NCBI GenBank assembly: GCA_030685065.1
Contig: JAUXQH010000024.1
Span: forward strand, 64,501 to 128,500
Direction of reading: 5' to 3'
DNA: 64,000 nt
Source of the DNA: Pseudomonadota bacterium
GTDB taxonomy: Bacteria > Myxococcota_A > UBA796 > SXON01
How positions within the stretch are numbered: the stretch's first letter is position 1; each line of letters starts with the position of its first letter. The notes under the pieces are model-generated. The model was given only the letters and a program-made list of their open reading frames with translations. It made no database searches and was not told the DNA's origin. Below, piece by piece: positions 44,833 through 54,002 of the stretch. The translations under genes were made by a program, and so were the position numbers.

Positions 44833-47800
44833 CTACTCGCACACCCCGCCGATATCGACCTCGGCCTCGTTGTCCGCCTCGTCGCACTCGTTGGCGCCGG
44901 CGTCCTCGTCGACCACGGCCACGAGCCGCGTGTACGGGGTCACCTCCGCCGCGTCGTAGGCGAACACGTAGGGGGCCGAGAGGTCCCCGCTGTCCAGCGT
45001 CGAGCCGAGCGTGGTGCTCTCGAGCAGGGTGCGCGCGCCGGTCGAGCTCTCTCCGTAGATCAGCAGCGTCACGCTCGACGCGGCCCGCACGAGGCCGTCG
45101 TTCGCGACCTGTACGTAGATCGTCACCGTGTCCCCGCAGCTGGCCTGGCACGCGGTGTAGGCCACCGGGAACACGTTCGGGGCGTCGGTCGCGTTGAAGC
45201 TGCCCGGCGCGCCCTGGCGGAAGCTGTTGTAGTCGGGCCAGTTCGATTCGGGAGAGGACGGGATGGAGAGGTCGTCGTTCACGTTGGTGATGTTGTAGGC
45301 GTGCTGGTTCCACACCTGCCGCGCGCTCACCCAGTTGTCGTCGGCGTCCCCATACACCGCGATGCCGTACGCGGTGTTGTCGTTCGGAACGATGATCTCG
45401 GCGTTGCCATCCCCGTCCACATCGGCGATGACCGGGTATTCGTTGACGGTGCCGGATGCGTGGCCGGTCTGCTCGAGGAGCACGGTGCCGGTGGCGCCGT
45501 CGAACACCCACAGGCGCGATTGGTCGGCGTAGACGACCTCCGCCTGGCCGTCCCCGTCGAAGTCGAACACGGCCGAGCCCGTGCTGTGGGAGGAGGCGTC
45601 GTCGATCGCCCTCGCCCAGAGGCGCGTGCCGCTCGCCTCGTAGACGCTGTAGTAGGTGTTGCCCGGGAGCCCGATCTCGGGCGTGCCGTCCCCGTCGTAG
45701 TCGGCGATGGTGGGGGGGCCACCGTAGCCGCCACCGTACACGGTCCACGAAGCGAGCTCGGTGCAGGCGTGATCGTAGACCCTCACTGTCCCGCCCGCGA
45801 CGACCACCAGCTCGCCGTCGCCATCGCCGTCGAGGTCGGCAACACCCGGGTAGCCGTCTGCGTCTCCCGTCGCGCAGACGGTCGCGCCCGTCGCCGAATA
45901 GATCGAGGAGCCGGCGATGACCTCCTGTTGCCCGTCCCCGTCCATGTCCGCCGCGAAGCTCATGAACCCGGAGTTGGAGTACGCGCTGTAGTAGCCGCGC
46001 CCGCCCGCGCCCTCTGCCTGCTCGCTCCCGTCGGCCCCGTTCAGGATGGAGCGGCCGAAGATGACCTCAACGTCACCGTCCCCCTCCAGGTCCGCGAGCG
46101 CCGGCGCGTGCGAACGGCACCCGACGCTGTTGGTGGTGTCGACCCACTTGAGCGTGCCGTCGAGCTCGTAGGCGCCGGGGTAGCAGGCCGTGGCCGCGCT
46201 GTTCACCACCGTGGCGACGATGTCGGGCGCGCCGTCGTTGTCGATGTCCCCGATCGCGATGTTGGTGTAGCGGTAGGGGTAGTAGGTGACGCTGGCGTAG
46301 GTCGCGTTGTAGATGTCGAGCTTGGGGGCGCCGTCTTCCCCGGAGATCACACGGAGCACGCCGAGGCTCGAAGCGGTGGTCCGGTTGTAGGCGACGAACG
46401 CGATGTCCGGGGTGTCGTCGGCGTCGAGGTCCCCGTCGCCGTCGTCATCGGTGAGCTGCCCGACCACGGGCGTCATGATCACGTGCTTGTGGCTGGCGTA
46501 GGTCGCGAAGGAGCTGACGGACCACTCGTCCACGGGGGTGAAGGTCCCGACGGTCGGGGCCCACGTGCACGTCCCGTCGATGGCGACGGTGCCGGGCGGA
46601 GGGTCGTCCACGCAGGCGTCGGGATCGAGGGCGCCGTCACAGTCGCTGTCCACCGCGTCGAACCACCCCTCCTCGGCGCCGGGGTTCGCGCCACCGTCGG
46701 TGTCGTCACAGTCGGTCGCGTCGGCCACGCTACCGCTCGCATCACACGCTTCGGTGACCATCGCGGCGTCCCCGTAGCCGTCCCCGTCCGTGTCGGCGTA
46801 CCAGGTGCTGGTGGTCGAGCCGTCCAGGCTGTCGTCCGCGTCGTCGACCAGGGCGTCACAGTCGTCGTCGGCGCCGTTGCACACCTCGATGGCACCGGGG
46901 TGGATCGCGTCGTCCCCGTCGTCACAGTCGTCCGCCGCGGCGTAGTAGTTCGCGGGCTGCTCGCACTGGGCGAGGGTGAACGTGTCGGAGCCGTAGCCGT
47001 CCCGGTCGTAGTCGATGTACCAGACGGTGTCCGGGTTGCGCGCGGCGTCGGCGTCGTCGCAGTCCTGGTCGTCGGCGACGTAGCCGTCGGGCGCGAGACA
47101 GGCCTGGACGTCGGCGCCGGGATCCCCGTAGCCGTCTCCGTCGAGGTCGGCGTACCAGGTCGTCGCGTCCGCGGCGTCCCCCTCGTCCGCCGTACCGTCA
47201 CAGTCGTCGTCGATCGTGTTGCAGATCTCCTCACTCGCCGGCGATACGTTCGGATCTACGTCGTCACAGTCATCGGCGGTGGCGGAATAGCCGGTGGGGA
47301 GGTCACAGGCGGCCTGGGTCGCGCTGTCCTCCCCGAAGCCGTCCCCATCGGAGTCGATGTACCAGGTCGTGGTCACGCCCTCGTCGACCGTGCTGTCACA
47401 ATTGTTGTCGAGCTCGTCACACGCCTCCGCGTTTCCCGGAAACGCGAGCGCGGTGGTGTCGTCACAGTCCGTGCCGTCCAACACCATCCCGAGCGGCGCT
47501 TCACACGCGACCGCGCCGGTCGTACCGTCGCCGAAGCCGTCTCCGTCGGCGTCCGCGTACCAGGTCTCCCCCGCGCCCTCGTCGATCAGGCCGTCACAGT
47601 CCTGGTCGGCGCGGTCGCACACTTCCGCCGCGTCGGGGTTCACCGTGGCGTCGGTGTCGTCGCAGTCCGCGTCGCTGAGAAAACCGTCCCCATCCACGTC
47701 GTCGTCCGTGGTGGTGGCATCACAGTCGTTGTCCACGCCGTCGTAGGGGATCTCCTCCGCGCTCGGGCCCACCGAGGCATCGCTGTCGTCACAGTCGTCC

Positions 47801-48051
47801 GCCGAGAGGGCGCCGTCGCCATCGATGTCGTCGTCGCGGGTGGCCTCGTCGCAGTCGTTGTCGACCCCGTCGTAGGCGATCTCCTCTTCATCGGGGTTCA
47901 CCCGCCCGTCCTCGTCGTCGCAATCGTCGCCGCCGTCCGCGTCGCTGGTGTAGCCGTCGCGATCCGCGTCGGCGCCGGGCTCGATCGAGGGGTCCTTCTC
48001 GGCTTCGCAGGCGACCAACAGGGCGAGGAGGGTGAGGGTGATCGGGCGCAT
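44833..48051 (-). CDS. Large MopE/FG-GAP/CARDB lipoprotein
   Basis: A 1072-residue surface lipoprotein. ATG 48051 gives MRPITLTLLALLVAC with Cys15; an ATG 30 bases upstream is less favourable. Residues about 20-485 hold eight DCDD-type units (DCDDEDGRVNPD, DCDDTDATVNPD and so on) separated by DGDGxGD loops, all predicted calcium sites. An FG-GAP/VCBS propeller follows (about 500-930) with DDDGDGDLDADDTPDIAF, DIDNDGAPDIVATV and DFDGDGQAEVVYAD. The final 115 residues are a CARDB-like sandwich (DTVTIYVQVANDG... DAGANECDEADNEAE). The last two parts parallel the lipoprotein at 1424-3298. It is divergent from the response regulator gene. An adhesive or matrix role is plausible. Confidence 0.88.
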   Translation of the reverse strand: MRPITLTLLALLVACEAEKDPSIEPGADADRDGYTSDADGGDDCDDEDGRVNPDEEEIAYDGVDNDCDEATRDDDIDGDGALSADDCDDSDASVGPSAEEIPYDGVDNDCDATTTDDDVDGDGFLSDADCDDTDATVNPDAAEVCDRADQDCDGLIDEGAGETWYADADGDGFGDGTTGAVACEAPLGMVLDGTDCDDTTALAFPGNAEACDELDNNCDSTVDEGVTTTWYIDSDGDGFGEDSATQAACDLPTGYSATADDCDDVDPNVSPASEEICNTIDDDCDGTADEGDAADATTWYADLDGDGYGDPGADVQACLAPDGYVADDQDCDDADAARNPDTVWYIDYDRDGYGSDTFTLAQCEQPANYYAAADDCDDGDDAIHPGAIEVCNGADDDCDALVDDADDSLDGSTTSTWYADTDGDGYGDAAMVTEACDASGSVADATDCDDTDGGANPGAEEGWFDAVDSDCDGALDPDACVDDPPPGTVAIDGTCTWAPTVGTFTPVDEWSVSSFATYASHKHVIMTPVVGQLTDDDGDGDLDADDTPDIAFVAYNRTTASSLGVLRVISGEDGAPKLDIYNATYASVTYYPYRYTNIAIGDIDNDGAPDIVATVVNSAATACYPGAYELDGTLKWVDTTNSVGCRSHAPALADLEGDGDVEVIFGRSILNGADGSEQAEGAGGRGYYSAYSNSGFMSFAADMDGDGQQEVIAGSSIYSATGATVCATGDADGYPGVADLDGDGDGELVVVAGGTVRVYDHACTELASWTVYGGGYGGPPTIADYDGDGTPEIGLPGNTYYSVYEASGTRLWARAIDDASSHSTGSAVFDFDGDGQAEVVYADQSRLWVFDGATGTVLLEQTGHASGTVNEYPVIADVDGDGNAEIIVPNDNTAYGIAVYGDADDNWVSARQVWNQHAYNITNVNDDLSIPSSPESNWPDYNSFRQGAPGSFNATDAPNVFPVAYTACQASCGDTVTIYVQVANDGLVRAASSVTLLIYGESSTGARTLLESTTLGSTLDSGDLSAPYVFAYDAAEVTPYTRLVAVVDEDAGANECDEADNEAEVDIGGVCE

Positions 48052-48195
48052 GCTCTCTCCGAGGCGCGGAGGATACCGCATTTACGGCCGCATCCACCGC
48101 GGCGGCGCGACGAACGGGCGGCCGCGGAGCGGCGCGAGATGCCGAGGGCGCGCGCGGGGGCGCCACGCTACCCTCCCGGCACGGAGGTCGCGTAC

Positions 48196-48909
48196 GTGGC
48201 AGGTCCCTTGGTTCGCGCGCGGGTGCTCCTCATCGACGACGACCCCTCGTTGCGCGAGGTCCTCTCGCTCGCCCTCGGGGACGCCGGCTACGAGGTCATC
48301 CTCGCGGAGGATGGATCCGCGGGGCTGGCTTCCGCGCGCGCCGATCGGCCGGCGATCGTCGTGAGCGACGTGAACCTCCCCCGCATGGATGGGTTCACCC
48401 TGTGTCGGCGTCTGCGCGAGGCCGGCGATCGGGTGCCGGTCGTGCTGCTCACCTCCCGCGACAGCGAGATCGACGAGGCCCTGGGCCTCGAGCTCGGCGC
48501 GGACGACTATGTCACCAAGCCGTTCAGCACCCGCGTTCTGCTCGCGCGCATCGCCGCGTTGCTCCGCCGCGAGGCCTCCCGCGCGGCGCCGACCCGCGCC
48601 CCCGCGCGCACCCTCGGCGAGCTGGAGATCGACGTAGAACGGCTGGAGCTGCGCTTTCGTGGCGCGCTCGTCGTGGTGACCGTGACGGAATTCCGGATGG
48701 TCGAGACGCTCGCCGGCCGCCCGGGGGTGGTGTACTCGCGGGCAACCCTCCTCGAGCGCATGCGTGGGGACGACTCCGTGGTCGACGATCGCCTCGTGGA
48801 CACATACGTGCGGCGCTTGCGACGAAAGTTCGAAGCCGTGGCCCCCGACTTCGCCGCCATCGAGACGCTCGTGGGCGCGGGCTACCGGTGGCGGGACGGT
48901 GCGTCCTAG
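48196..48909 (+). CDS. OmpR/PhoB-family response regulator
   Basis: DNA-binding regulator of a two-component pair. GTG 48196 is preceded by GGAGG at 48183, seven to eight bases away, which decides the start and gives 237 residues. Receiver: acidic pocket Asp14/15 (VLLIDDDPSLRE), phosphoacceptor Asp58 (VVSDVNLPRMDG), Thr86 (VVLLTSRDSE) and Lys108 (DDYVTKPFS). Effector: winged helix with LGELEIDVERLELRFRG, VTVTEFRMVETLAGRPGVVYSRATLLERM and VDTYVRRLRRKFEAV. It overlaps the kinase gene by 11 bases. Confidence 0.95.
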   Translation: MAGPLVRARVLLIDDDPSLREVLSLALGDAGYEVILAEDGSAGLASARADRPAIVVSDVNLPRMDGFTLCRRLREAGDRVPVVLLTSRDSEIDEALGLELGADDYVTKPFSTRVLLARIAALLRREASRAAPTRAPARTLGELEIDVERLELRFRGALVVVTVTEFRMVETLAGRPGVVYSRATLLERMRGDDSVVDDRLVDTYVRRLRRKFEAVAPDFAAIETLVGAGYRWRDGAS

Positions 48910-50302
48910 GATCCGCTCGCTCCGGGTGCGCGCCGTGCTCGTGGTGGCGGCGGTGGTGGTGGCGCCGCTCGTGCTCGTCTGGATGTCCGATCGCGCCGAC
49001 ACGAGCGTCGAGCGGCGGATGTTGCTGGAGGCGGAGCGCATCGCCGCCGAGAGCGCCGCGGCGTGGGCTCCCGGACGGGCGGCGGGGCTCGACGCGCTCG
49101 CCGAGCGCGGCCAGGTGCGGATCCGGGTGGTGGAGGGGGAGAGCGTGGTCGCCGACTACGATCACGAGGCCAGCACGGGCCTCACGTGGTGGCTCGGGTC
49201 CTTCTTCTTCGAGCCGGGAGCGGCTCCTTCGCTCGCGACGTGGGACGCCGGGGAGCTCCCTCTCGCCAGCCGGGCGGAGGTGGCGGAGGCGAGGGGCCTC
49301 GGTCACAGCTCCGGATGTTCTCAGGTCGCGGACGGGCGTCTGACCGTGTGTCGAGCGGCGCTCGCCACGGGGGCTCCGGGTGGGGGCGTCGTGACCGTGC
49401 ACCAGAGCAGCCGCCGGTCGATCCTGGCGCTGCACGAGCTCCGCTACCAATTCGCCAAGCTCACGCTGGTCACGCTCCTCGTCGGGCTCGGGTTCGGGTG
49501 GTGGCTCGGGTGGCGCATGGTCCTGCCGTTGGAGGCGCTCCAACGCCAGCTCGAGGCGCGAGCCGTGACGCGTCGGCCGGCGCCCGTCGTGCTCGATCGG
49601 GACGACGAATTCGGCGATCTCGCCGTCTCCTTCAACGTGCTCGTGGCCGCGCTGTTGGCCCGGGATCGCGCCAACGAGGCCTTCGCCGCGGACCTTGTCC
49701 ACGAGGTGAAGAACCCCGTGGCGGCCGTCCGCGCTGTCGCCGAGGCGCTGGAGCGACCCGCGGACGCGGAGCGCATTGCGCGGCTGGCACGCGTGCTGCG
49801 AGACAGCAGCGATCGCCTCGATGTGCTCGCGCGTCGCTTCCTCGAGCTCGCGCGCGCCGAGGCCGGCCTCGCCGGTGACCCCCGCGAGAACGTCGACCTG
49901 GGCGTGCTCGTGGCGGCGCTGGTCGACGGGATGCGGGTGGACGAGCGCCACGCGCGGGTGACGTTCATCGTCGAGGCACACTCTCCCGCGGTGGTGTCGG
50001 GGGTGCCCGAGCGGCTGGAGACCGCGGTTCGAAACCTGCTCGAGAACGCGGCGCACTTCGCGCGTGGAGAGGTTCGTGTGGGGGTGCGAGTCGAGAGCAC
50101 GTTCGTGCTTCTCTCCGTGAAGGACGATGGGCCGGGGATCGCCGCCGAGGATCTGCCCCGCATCTTCGATCGGTTCTTCACGCGGCGAGCGGGGGAGGGG
50201 ACCGGGCTCGGGCTTGCGTTGGCACGCGCGGTGGTCGAGGCGCACGGGGGTACGCTGGAGGTGTCGGGGGGAGTGTTCGTGATGAGAGTTGGGCGGGCGT
50301 AG
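48899..50302 (+). CDS. Sensor histidine kinase
   Basis: Membrane kinase that partners the regulator, whose gene it overlaps. From GTG 48899 it has 467 residues: TM1 about 11-28, a periplasmic sensor of about 155 residues with two cysteines (Cys140, Cys151), TM2 about 187-204, HAMP to about 255, then the dimerisation helix with phosphoacceptor His268 in FAADLVHEVKNPVAAVR. The ATP domain shows the N box NLLENAAHFA, G1 DDGPGIAAEDLPRIFDRF and G2 GTGLGLALARAVVEAHGG. The signal sensed is unknown. Confidence 0.94.
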   Translation: MRPRIRSLRVRAVLVVAAVVVAPLVLVWMSDRADTSVERRMLLEAERIAAESAAAWAPGRAAGLDALAERGQVRIRVVEGESVVADYDHEASTGLTWWLGSFFFEPGAAPSLATWDAGELPLASRAEVAEARGLGHSSGCSQVADGRLTVCRAALATGAPGGGVVTVHQSSRRSILALHELRYQFAKLTLVTLLVGLGFGWWLGWRMVLPLEALQRQLEARAVTRRPAPVVLDRDDEFGDLAVSFNVLVAALLARDRANEAFAADLVHEVKNPVAAVRAVAEALERPADAERIARLARVLRDSSDRLDVLARRFLELARAEAGLAGDPRENVDLGVLVAALVDGMRVDERHARVTFIVEAHSPAVVSGVPERLETAVRNLLENAAHFARGEVRVGVRVESTFVLLSVKDDGPGIAAEDLPRIFDRFFTRRAGEGTGLGLALARAVVEAHGGTLEVSGGVFVMRVGRA

Positions 50303-50410
50303 CGAGCGGGTTCACTCCGCGTCCACATCCCGTCCTCCAACCTTTCACCCCTCACCCCAAGGAGCGCCACACGGCCGGCCTACCTTGTCCGTGCCACAAG
50401 GAGGCACACC

Positions 50411-51067
50411 ATGCGTACATTCCTCGAGCTCTTCAACCTCGCCGGCGGCAAGCCCCTCTCCAAGGAGGAGGAGGGGGGAACCCGGCGCGCCCAGATCGTC
50501 GTGCGCGCCACCCTCGCTTCGGTCGTGTTCGCGGCCATCTACGGCCTCGCGGCGGGGAGCACCGACATGGCTCTCGCCGTCTCGAACGTCTACAAGCTCC
50601 CGATGGTGATCCTGCTCTCGACGGTCTGCTCCCTGCCCATCGGGCTGCTCGCGTGGAAGCTGCTCGGCGCTCCCAATCGGGCCAGCGACCTGCTCCTCGG
50701 GGCGGCCGCAGGCAACTTCACCGCGTCGCTCGTGCTCGCCGCGTTGGCGCCCATCGTGGCGCTCTACTACCACACCAGCGGCCACCTGGGCGGCATCCTC
50801 GCCATCGCCGCCGGTAGCATCGCGACGCTGCTCGGGCTCTGGAACACCTTCCGGGCGGTCTGGACGCGCCGGCCCGCCGACGAGCCCGCGCACGGGCTCA
50901 ACGGCACCGCGATGTCCCTCCTCCGCGCTCCCGCCTTGCTCGCGCCGGTGGGGCTGATGATCGTGGCGCAGCTCGCGTCCCTCGTGCAGTTCATCCACGT
51001 GGCATCCCCCATCCTGCCCGAGATCACCGTGTTCGACGGCGGCGCCGACGAGCTCTTCGGCGGCTGA
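50411..51067 (+). CDS. Multi-pass membrane protein
   Basis: A 218-residue protein with a very good ribosome site (AAGGAGG at 50397-50403). The first 30 residues are cytoplasmic and charged (GGKPLSKEEEGGTRRAQI). Hydrophobic segments at about 32-50, 60-83, 93-122, 128-146 and 172-192 suggest five or six passes. A histidine motif YYHTSGHLGG sits in one loop. It resembles YIP1-type membrane proteins in layout, but I do not assign it. It is followed 24 bases later by an exported protein, probably its partner. Confidence 0.8.
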   Translation: MRTFLELFNLAGGKPLSKEEEGGTRRAQIVVRATLASVVFAAIYGLAAGSTDMALAVSNVYKLPMVILLSTVCSLPIGLLAWKLLGAPNRASDLLLGAAAGNFTASLVLAALAPIVALYYHTSGHLGGILAIAAGSIATLLGLWNTFRAVWTRRPADEPAHGLNGTAMSLLRAPALLAPVGLMIVAQLASLVQFIHVASPILPEITVFDGGADELFGG

Positions 51068-51091
51068 TCGCAAACGAACCGGAGGTGGACC

Positions 51092-51805
51092 ATGTTCCTG
51101 TTCCTGACACAGTTGGTTCTCGCGGCAGGGGTTCTGTCCGGAGCGGTCCTCGCGCAAGAGCCGGTCGGCCCCCCTCTGAAGGACGTGGATTCCGTGCGCC
51201 ACGCCGGCACGTGGACCCCCGAGGCCCTGGCTTGGGAGACCACGGTCTCGACCACGGGGGCCAGCGGGCGTCTCTACTTCGCGCTCCCGGTACCCGGCCC
51301 ACTGGAGGTGTCGGGCCGAGCGAGCGCCGTGGAGGGGCCTCTGGGCATCGTCGCGCTCGACGTGGCGAGCGGACCCCAGACCGTGACCGTGCGGGCGCGC
51401 CAGACCGCGGACACCGGGCTGTACCCGCCCCTCCTCGCCGGAGGGGGCGTGCAGCGTGTCACGCTCGTCAACGCGGATTGGGTCCCCGACGCCGCCCTCG
51501 GCCTGGAGCTCCGCCTCGATCGCACCACCTCCCCGGACGTGCCCCGCGCCGCCTGCCTGGAGGGGCACCACCTCGGCGAGCCGCGCCCCATCTGCGTCAT
51601 CGCCGACGACCGCGTCACCCGGGCAGGTGGGCTCCTCGGGCCGGTGAGGCCGGCTTCGGAGTCCCGGGGCGCCTTCGCCGTGGCGATCGGCTGCGCGTTC
51701 GCGGGGCTGGTGTGCCTGCTGGTCCTCGGAAATCGCTGGTTGACGCAGCGCGCGAAGGACGAGGTGCTCGAGGCGTACGTGCGGGAGGAGTTCGTGAAGC
51801 GGTGA
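51092..51805 (+). CDS. Exported protein with C-terminal membrane anchor
   Basis: A 237-residue protein. The N-terminal 22 residues are a signal peptide cleaved near AVLAQEP. A beta-rich domain follows (TGASGRLYFALPVPGPLEV, QTVTVRARQTADTG, VQRVTLVNADWVP), and a transmembrane helix lies at about 198-217 with a short charged tail ending DEVLEAYVREEFVKR. The extracytoplasmic domain carries two cysteines (AACLEG, RPICVI). No enzyme motif is seen. With the preceding membrane protein it forms a two-gene unit. Confidence 0.75.
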   Translation: MFLFLTQLVLAAGVLSGAVLAQEPVGPPLKDVDSVRHAGTWTPEALAWETTVSTTGASGRLYFALPVPGPLEVSGRASAVEGPLGIVALDVASGPQTVTVRARQTADTGLYPPLLAGGGVQRVTLVNADWVPDAALGLELRLDRTTSPDVPRAACLEGHHLGEPRPICVIADDRVTRAGGLLGPVRPASESRGAFAVAIGCAFAGLVCLLVLGNRWLTQRAKDEVLEAYVREEFVKR

Positions 51806-51845
51806 GCAGATTGACCGGTCGCTCGGCTCGGGCTACCCCGCGCCG

Positions 51846-52796
51846 ATGAAAAGCCTGTGCACCGACGGCGGCCTCGCCGGACTCTCGATTCGCGACCTTC
51901 CACTCCCCGAGCCCGGGCCCGGTGAGGTTCGAGTCCGCGTGCGCGCCAGCGCGATGAACCCCGCGGACCAGAAGGTCCTCGGCGGGGAATTCATCGGGAA
52001 CTTCCTGCATGGAAAGCAGGTTCCGATCGTCGGGGGATATGATGTGGCGGGCACGGTCGAGGCGTTGGGAGCCTCGGTCACCGATTTGGCCGTGGGCGAC
52101 GAAGTGTTCGGCTTTCTGGCATACGGGCGCGGCACGAAGCGAGGAGCCTTCGCCGAAAGTGCCGTGGTGACCGCGAGCACCCTCGCCCGGCGGCCCGTGT
52201 CGCTCTCGCCCACGGACGCGGCGGCGCTCGCCACCGCGGGTGTCACCGCGCTCCAATCCCTCCGCGACCTCGGGCGCTTGCAGGCTGGACAGCGCGTGCT
52301 GGTCGTCGGCGCCTCGGGTGGCGTCGGTTCGCTCGCCGTGGGCGTGGCGGCGCGGCTCGGAGCCGAGGTGACCGGGATCTGCGGCGGAGCGGCGGCCGAG
52401 CTCGTCCGGAGCCTCGGCGCCGCGCGGATCATCGACCGGGGAACGACCGTCCCCGACCCGGCGCGGTACCACGTGATCTTCGATGCCGCGGCCGCCCACT
52501 CCTGGTTGGCGATGCGGTCCCGCCTCGAGCCCGGCGGGACCTATGTGACCACTCTCCCGGGGCCGGGCGTGTTCTTGGGGATGGCCGTCGCGCCGCTGTT
52601 CGGCACCCGCTGTGCCTTCATCAGCGTGGCACCCAAACGTGCGGACCTCGAGCTGCTGGCGACCTGGGTGGGCGAGGGGATGCGGGTCCCGATCGATTCC
52701 CGGTTTCCCGTGCGCGACGGCCGCGCCGCGATCGAGCGCATGGCCCGCGGCGGCATGAAGGGTCGGGTCGTGATCGACGTGGAGGGGGGCTTCTGA
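51846..52796 (+). CDS. Zinc-free medium-chain dehydrogenase/reductase (quinone oxidoreductase-like)
   Basis: A 316-residue NAD(P)H-dependent oxidoreductase. The N-terminal GroES-like domain (PGEVRVRVRASAMNPADQKVLGG; VPIVGGYDVAGTVEALG; VGDEVFGF) is followed by the Rossmann VLVVGASGGVGSLAVGVAARLGAEV. Zinc-binding cysteines are absent. Relatives reduce quinones or enones, often for detoxification. It leads a run of three co-directional genes that look like a stress or detoxification group. A GCTACC -10-like box lies just before the start. Confidence 0.92.
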   Translation: MKSLCTDGGLAGLSIRDLPLPEPGPGEVRVRVRASAMNPADQKVLGGEFIGNFLHGKQVPIVGGYDVAGTVEALGASVTDLAVGDEVFGFLAYGRGTKRGAFAESAVVTASTLARRPVSLSPTDAAALATAGVTALQSLRDLGRLQAGQRVLVVGASGGVGSLAVGVAARLGAEVTGICGGAAAELVRSLGAARIIDRGTTVPDPARYHVIFDAAAAHSWLAMRSRLEPGGTYVTTLPGPGVFLGMAVAPLFGTRCAFISVAPKRADLELLATWVGEGMRVPIDSRFPVRDGRAAIERMARGGMKGRVVIDVEGGF

Positions 52797-52835
52797 TAGC
52801 TGGTCGCTCGCCTCCCACGCACCTGGAGCTCTCGC

Positions 52836-53228
52836 ATGGAATCCCTCGAACTGTCGGCATCCTTCCCCGCTACGTCGGCGGAGGTCTTCGCGGCCTGGGC
52901 CGACGCGGAGATGCACTCGGAGATGACGGGGGCGCCGGCAACGGGTAGAACGGAGGCGGGGCAGCCGTTCACGGCGTGGGACGGCTACATCACCGGGAAG
53001 ACGTTGTCCGTCGAGCCGGGGCGCCGCATCGTGCAGGCCTGGCGTACCTCGGAGTTTCCCGAGGACGCGCCCGACTCCGCGCTCGAGGTCCTCTTCGAGG
53101 ACGTGGCCGGCGCGGCCCGTGTCACCATCCGCCACACGGATCTCCCGCCCGGAGGGGCCGCCAAGTACACGGAGGGGTGGGAGCAGTTCTACTTCGCTCC
53201 GATGCGCGCTTGTTTCCAGGTGAAGTAG
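52836..53228 (+). CDS. SRPBCC (AHSA1-like) domain protein
   Basis: A 130-residue START/AHSA1-fold protein: ELSASFPATSAEVFAAWADAEMHSEMTG, then WDGYITGKTLSVEPGRRIVQAWRTSEFPE, the typical Bet v1-like helix-grip pattern, ending in GWEQFYFAPMRACFQ. The family binds hydrophobic ligands or acts as a co-chaperone-like module. It is cytoplasmic. It lies between a quinone oxidoreductase-like and a DJ-1-like gene. Confidence 0.88.
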   Translation: MESLELSASFPATSAEVFAAWADAEMHSEMTGAPATGRTEAGQPFTAWDGYITGKTLSVEPGRRIVQAWRTSEFPEDAPDSALEVLFEDVAGAARVTIRHTDLPPGGAAKYTEGWEQFYFAPMRACFQVK

Positions 53229-53243
53229 CTGGATCCGCTGACC

Positions 53244-54002
53244 GTGCGTACGGTGCTCGTCCCGCTCCCGCAGGTCGACTTCGACCCTACCGAGGTGGCC
53301 GTTCCGTGGCGGGCGCTCGTCGCCGCGGGGGTGCAGGTACGCTTCGCCACGCCCACCGGGGCGCCGGGGGCGGCCGACCCGCGCATGGTCACCGGGCGGG
53401 ACCTGGGCCTCCTGAAGGGCCTGCTCATGGCCGATCGGCACGGTGTGGACGCCTACGCGGCGCTCGTGGCCTCGCCCGAATTCCAGGACCCGTTGGCCTA
53501 CGAGGGTGCGCGCCCGGAGGCCTTCGACGCTCTCCTGCTGCCCGGCGGCCACGCGAAGGGGATGTGCCCGTACCTCGAGTCGCCGGTGGTGCAGGCGATG
53601 GTGGCCCACTTCTTCGACGCGGACAAGCCGGTGGCCGCCATTTGTCATGGCACGTTGTTGGCCGCGCGGAGCGTGTCGCCGCGCACGGGGCGCTCGGTGC
53701 TCCACGGCCGCAGGACGACCGGCCTGACCCGCATGCAGGAGCTCACCGCCTGGAACCTCACCCGCGCCTGGCTGGGTGACTACTATCGCACCTACCCCAC
53801 GCCGATGGAGACCGAGCTTCGCTCCTTTCTCCGGTCGCCCGCCGACTATGACCCGGGCCCGCTCCCGCTCCGCCGGGACACGCCGGACAACCTCGGCCCC
53901 GGCTTCATCGTGCGCGACGGCAACTACCTCTCCGCGCGTTGGCCGGGGGACGCCCATCGCTTCGCGGCGGCGTTCGTCGAGTTGGTTCAGCGCGGGGGCT
54001 GA
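53244..54002 (+). CDS. DJ-1/PfpI-family protein (type 1 glutamine amidotransferase-like)
   Basis: A 252-residue protein from GTG 53244. The nucleophile elbow is AAICHGTLLAA with Cys134 followed by His135, and the DALLLPGGHAKGM loop is the family oxyanion element. The length and the VDFDPTEVAVPWRALVAAG start resemble Hsp31/class I GATase-like proteins active on glyoxal or as protease-like chaperones. It overlaps the convergent Cys-rich gene by 16 bases. Confidence 0.9.
   Translation: MRTVLVPLPQVDFDPTEVAVPWRALVAAGVQVRFATPTGAPGAADPRMVTGRDLGLLKGLLMADRHGVDAYAALVASPEFQDPLAYEGARPEAFDALLLPGGHAKGMCPYLESPVVQAMVAHFFDADKPVAAICHGTLLAARSVSPRTGRSVLHGRRTTGLTRMQELTAWNLTRAWLGDYYRTYPTPMETELRSFLRSPADYDPGPLPLRRDTPDNLGPGFIVRDGNYLSARWPGDAHRFAAAFVELVQRGG

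Noticed and set aside
44668..48909. Plus-strand frame of 1413 codons ending in the response regulator
   Set aside because: Everything before about 48196 is antisense to the MopE/FG-GAP gene and low in complexity. A GGAGG site fixes the true regulator start at 48196.
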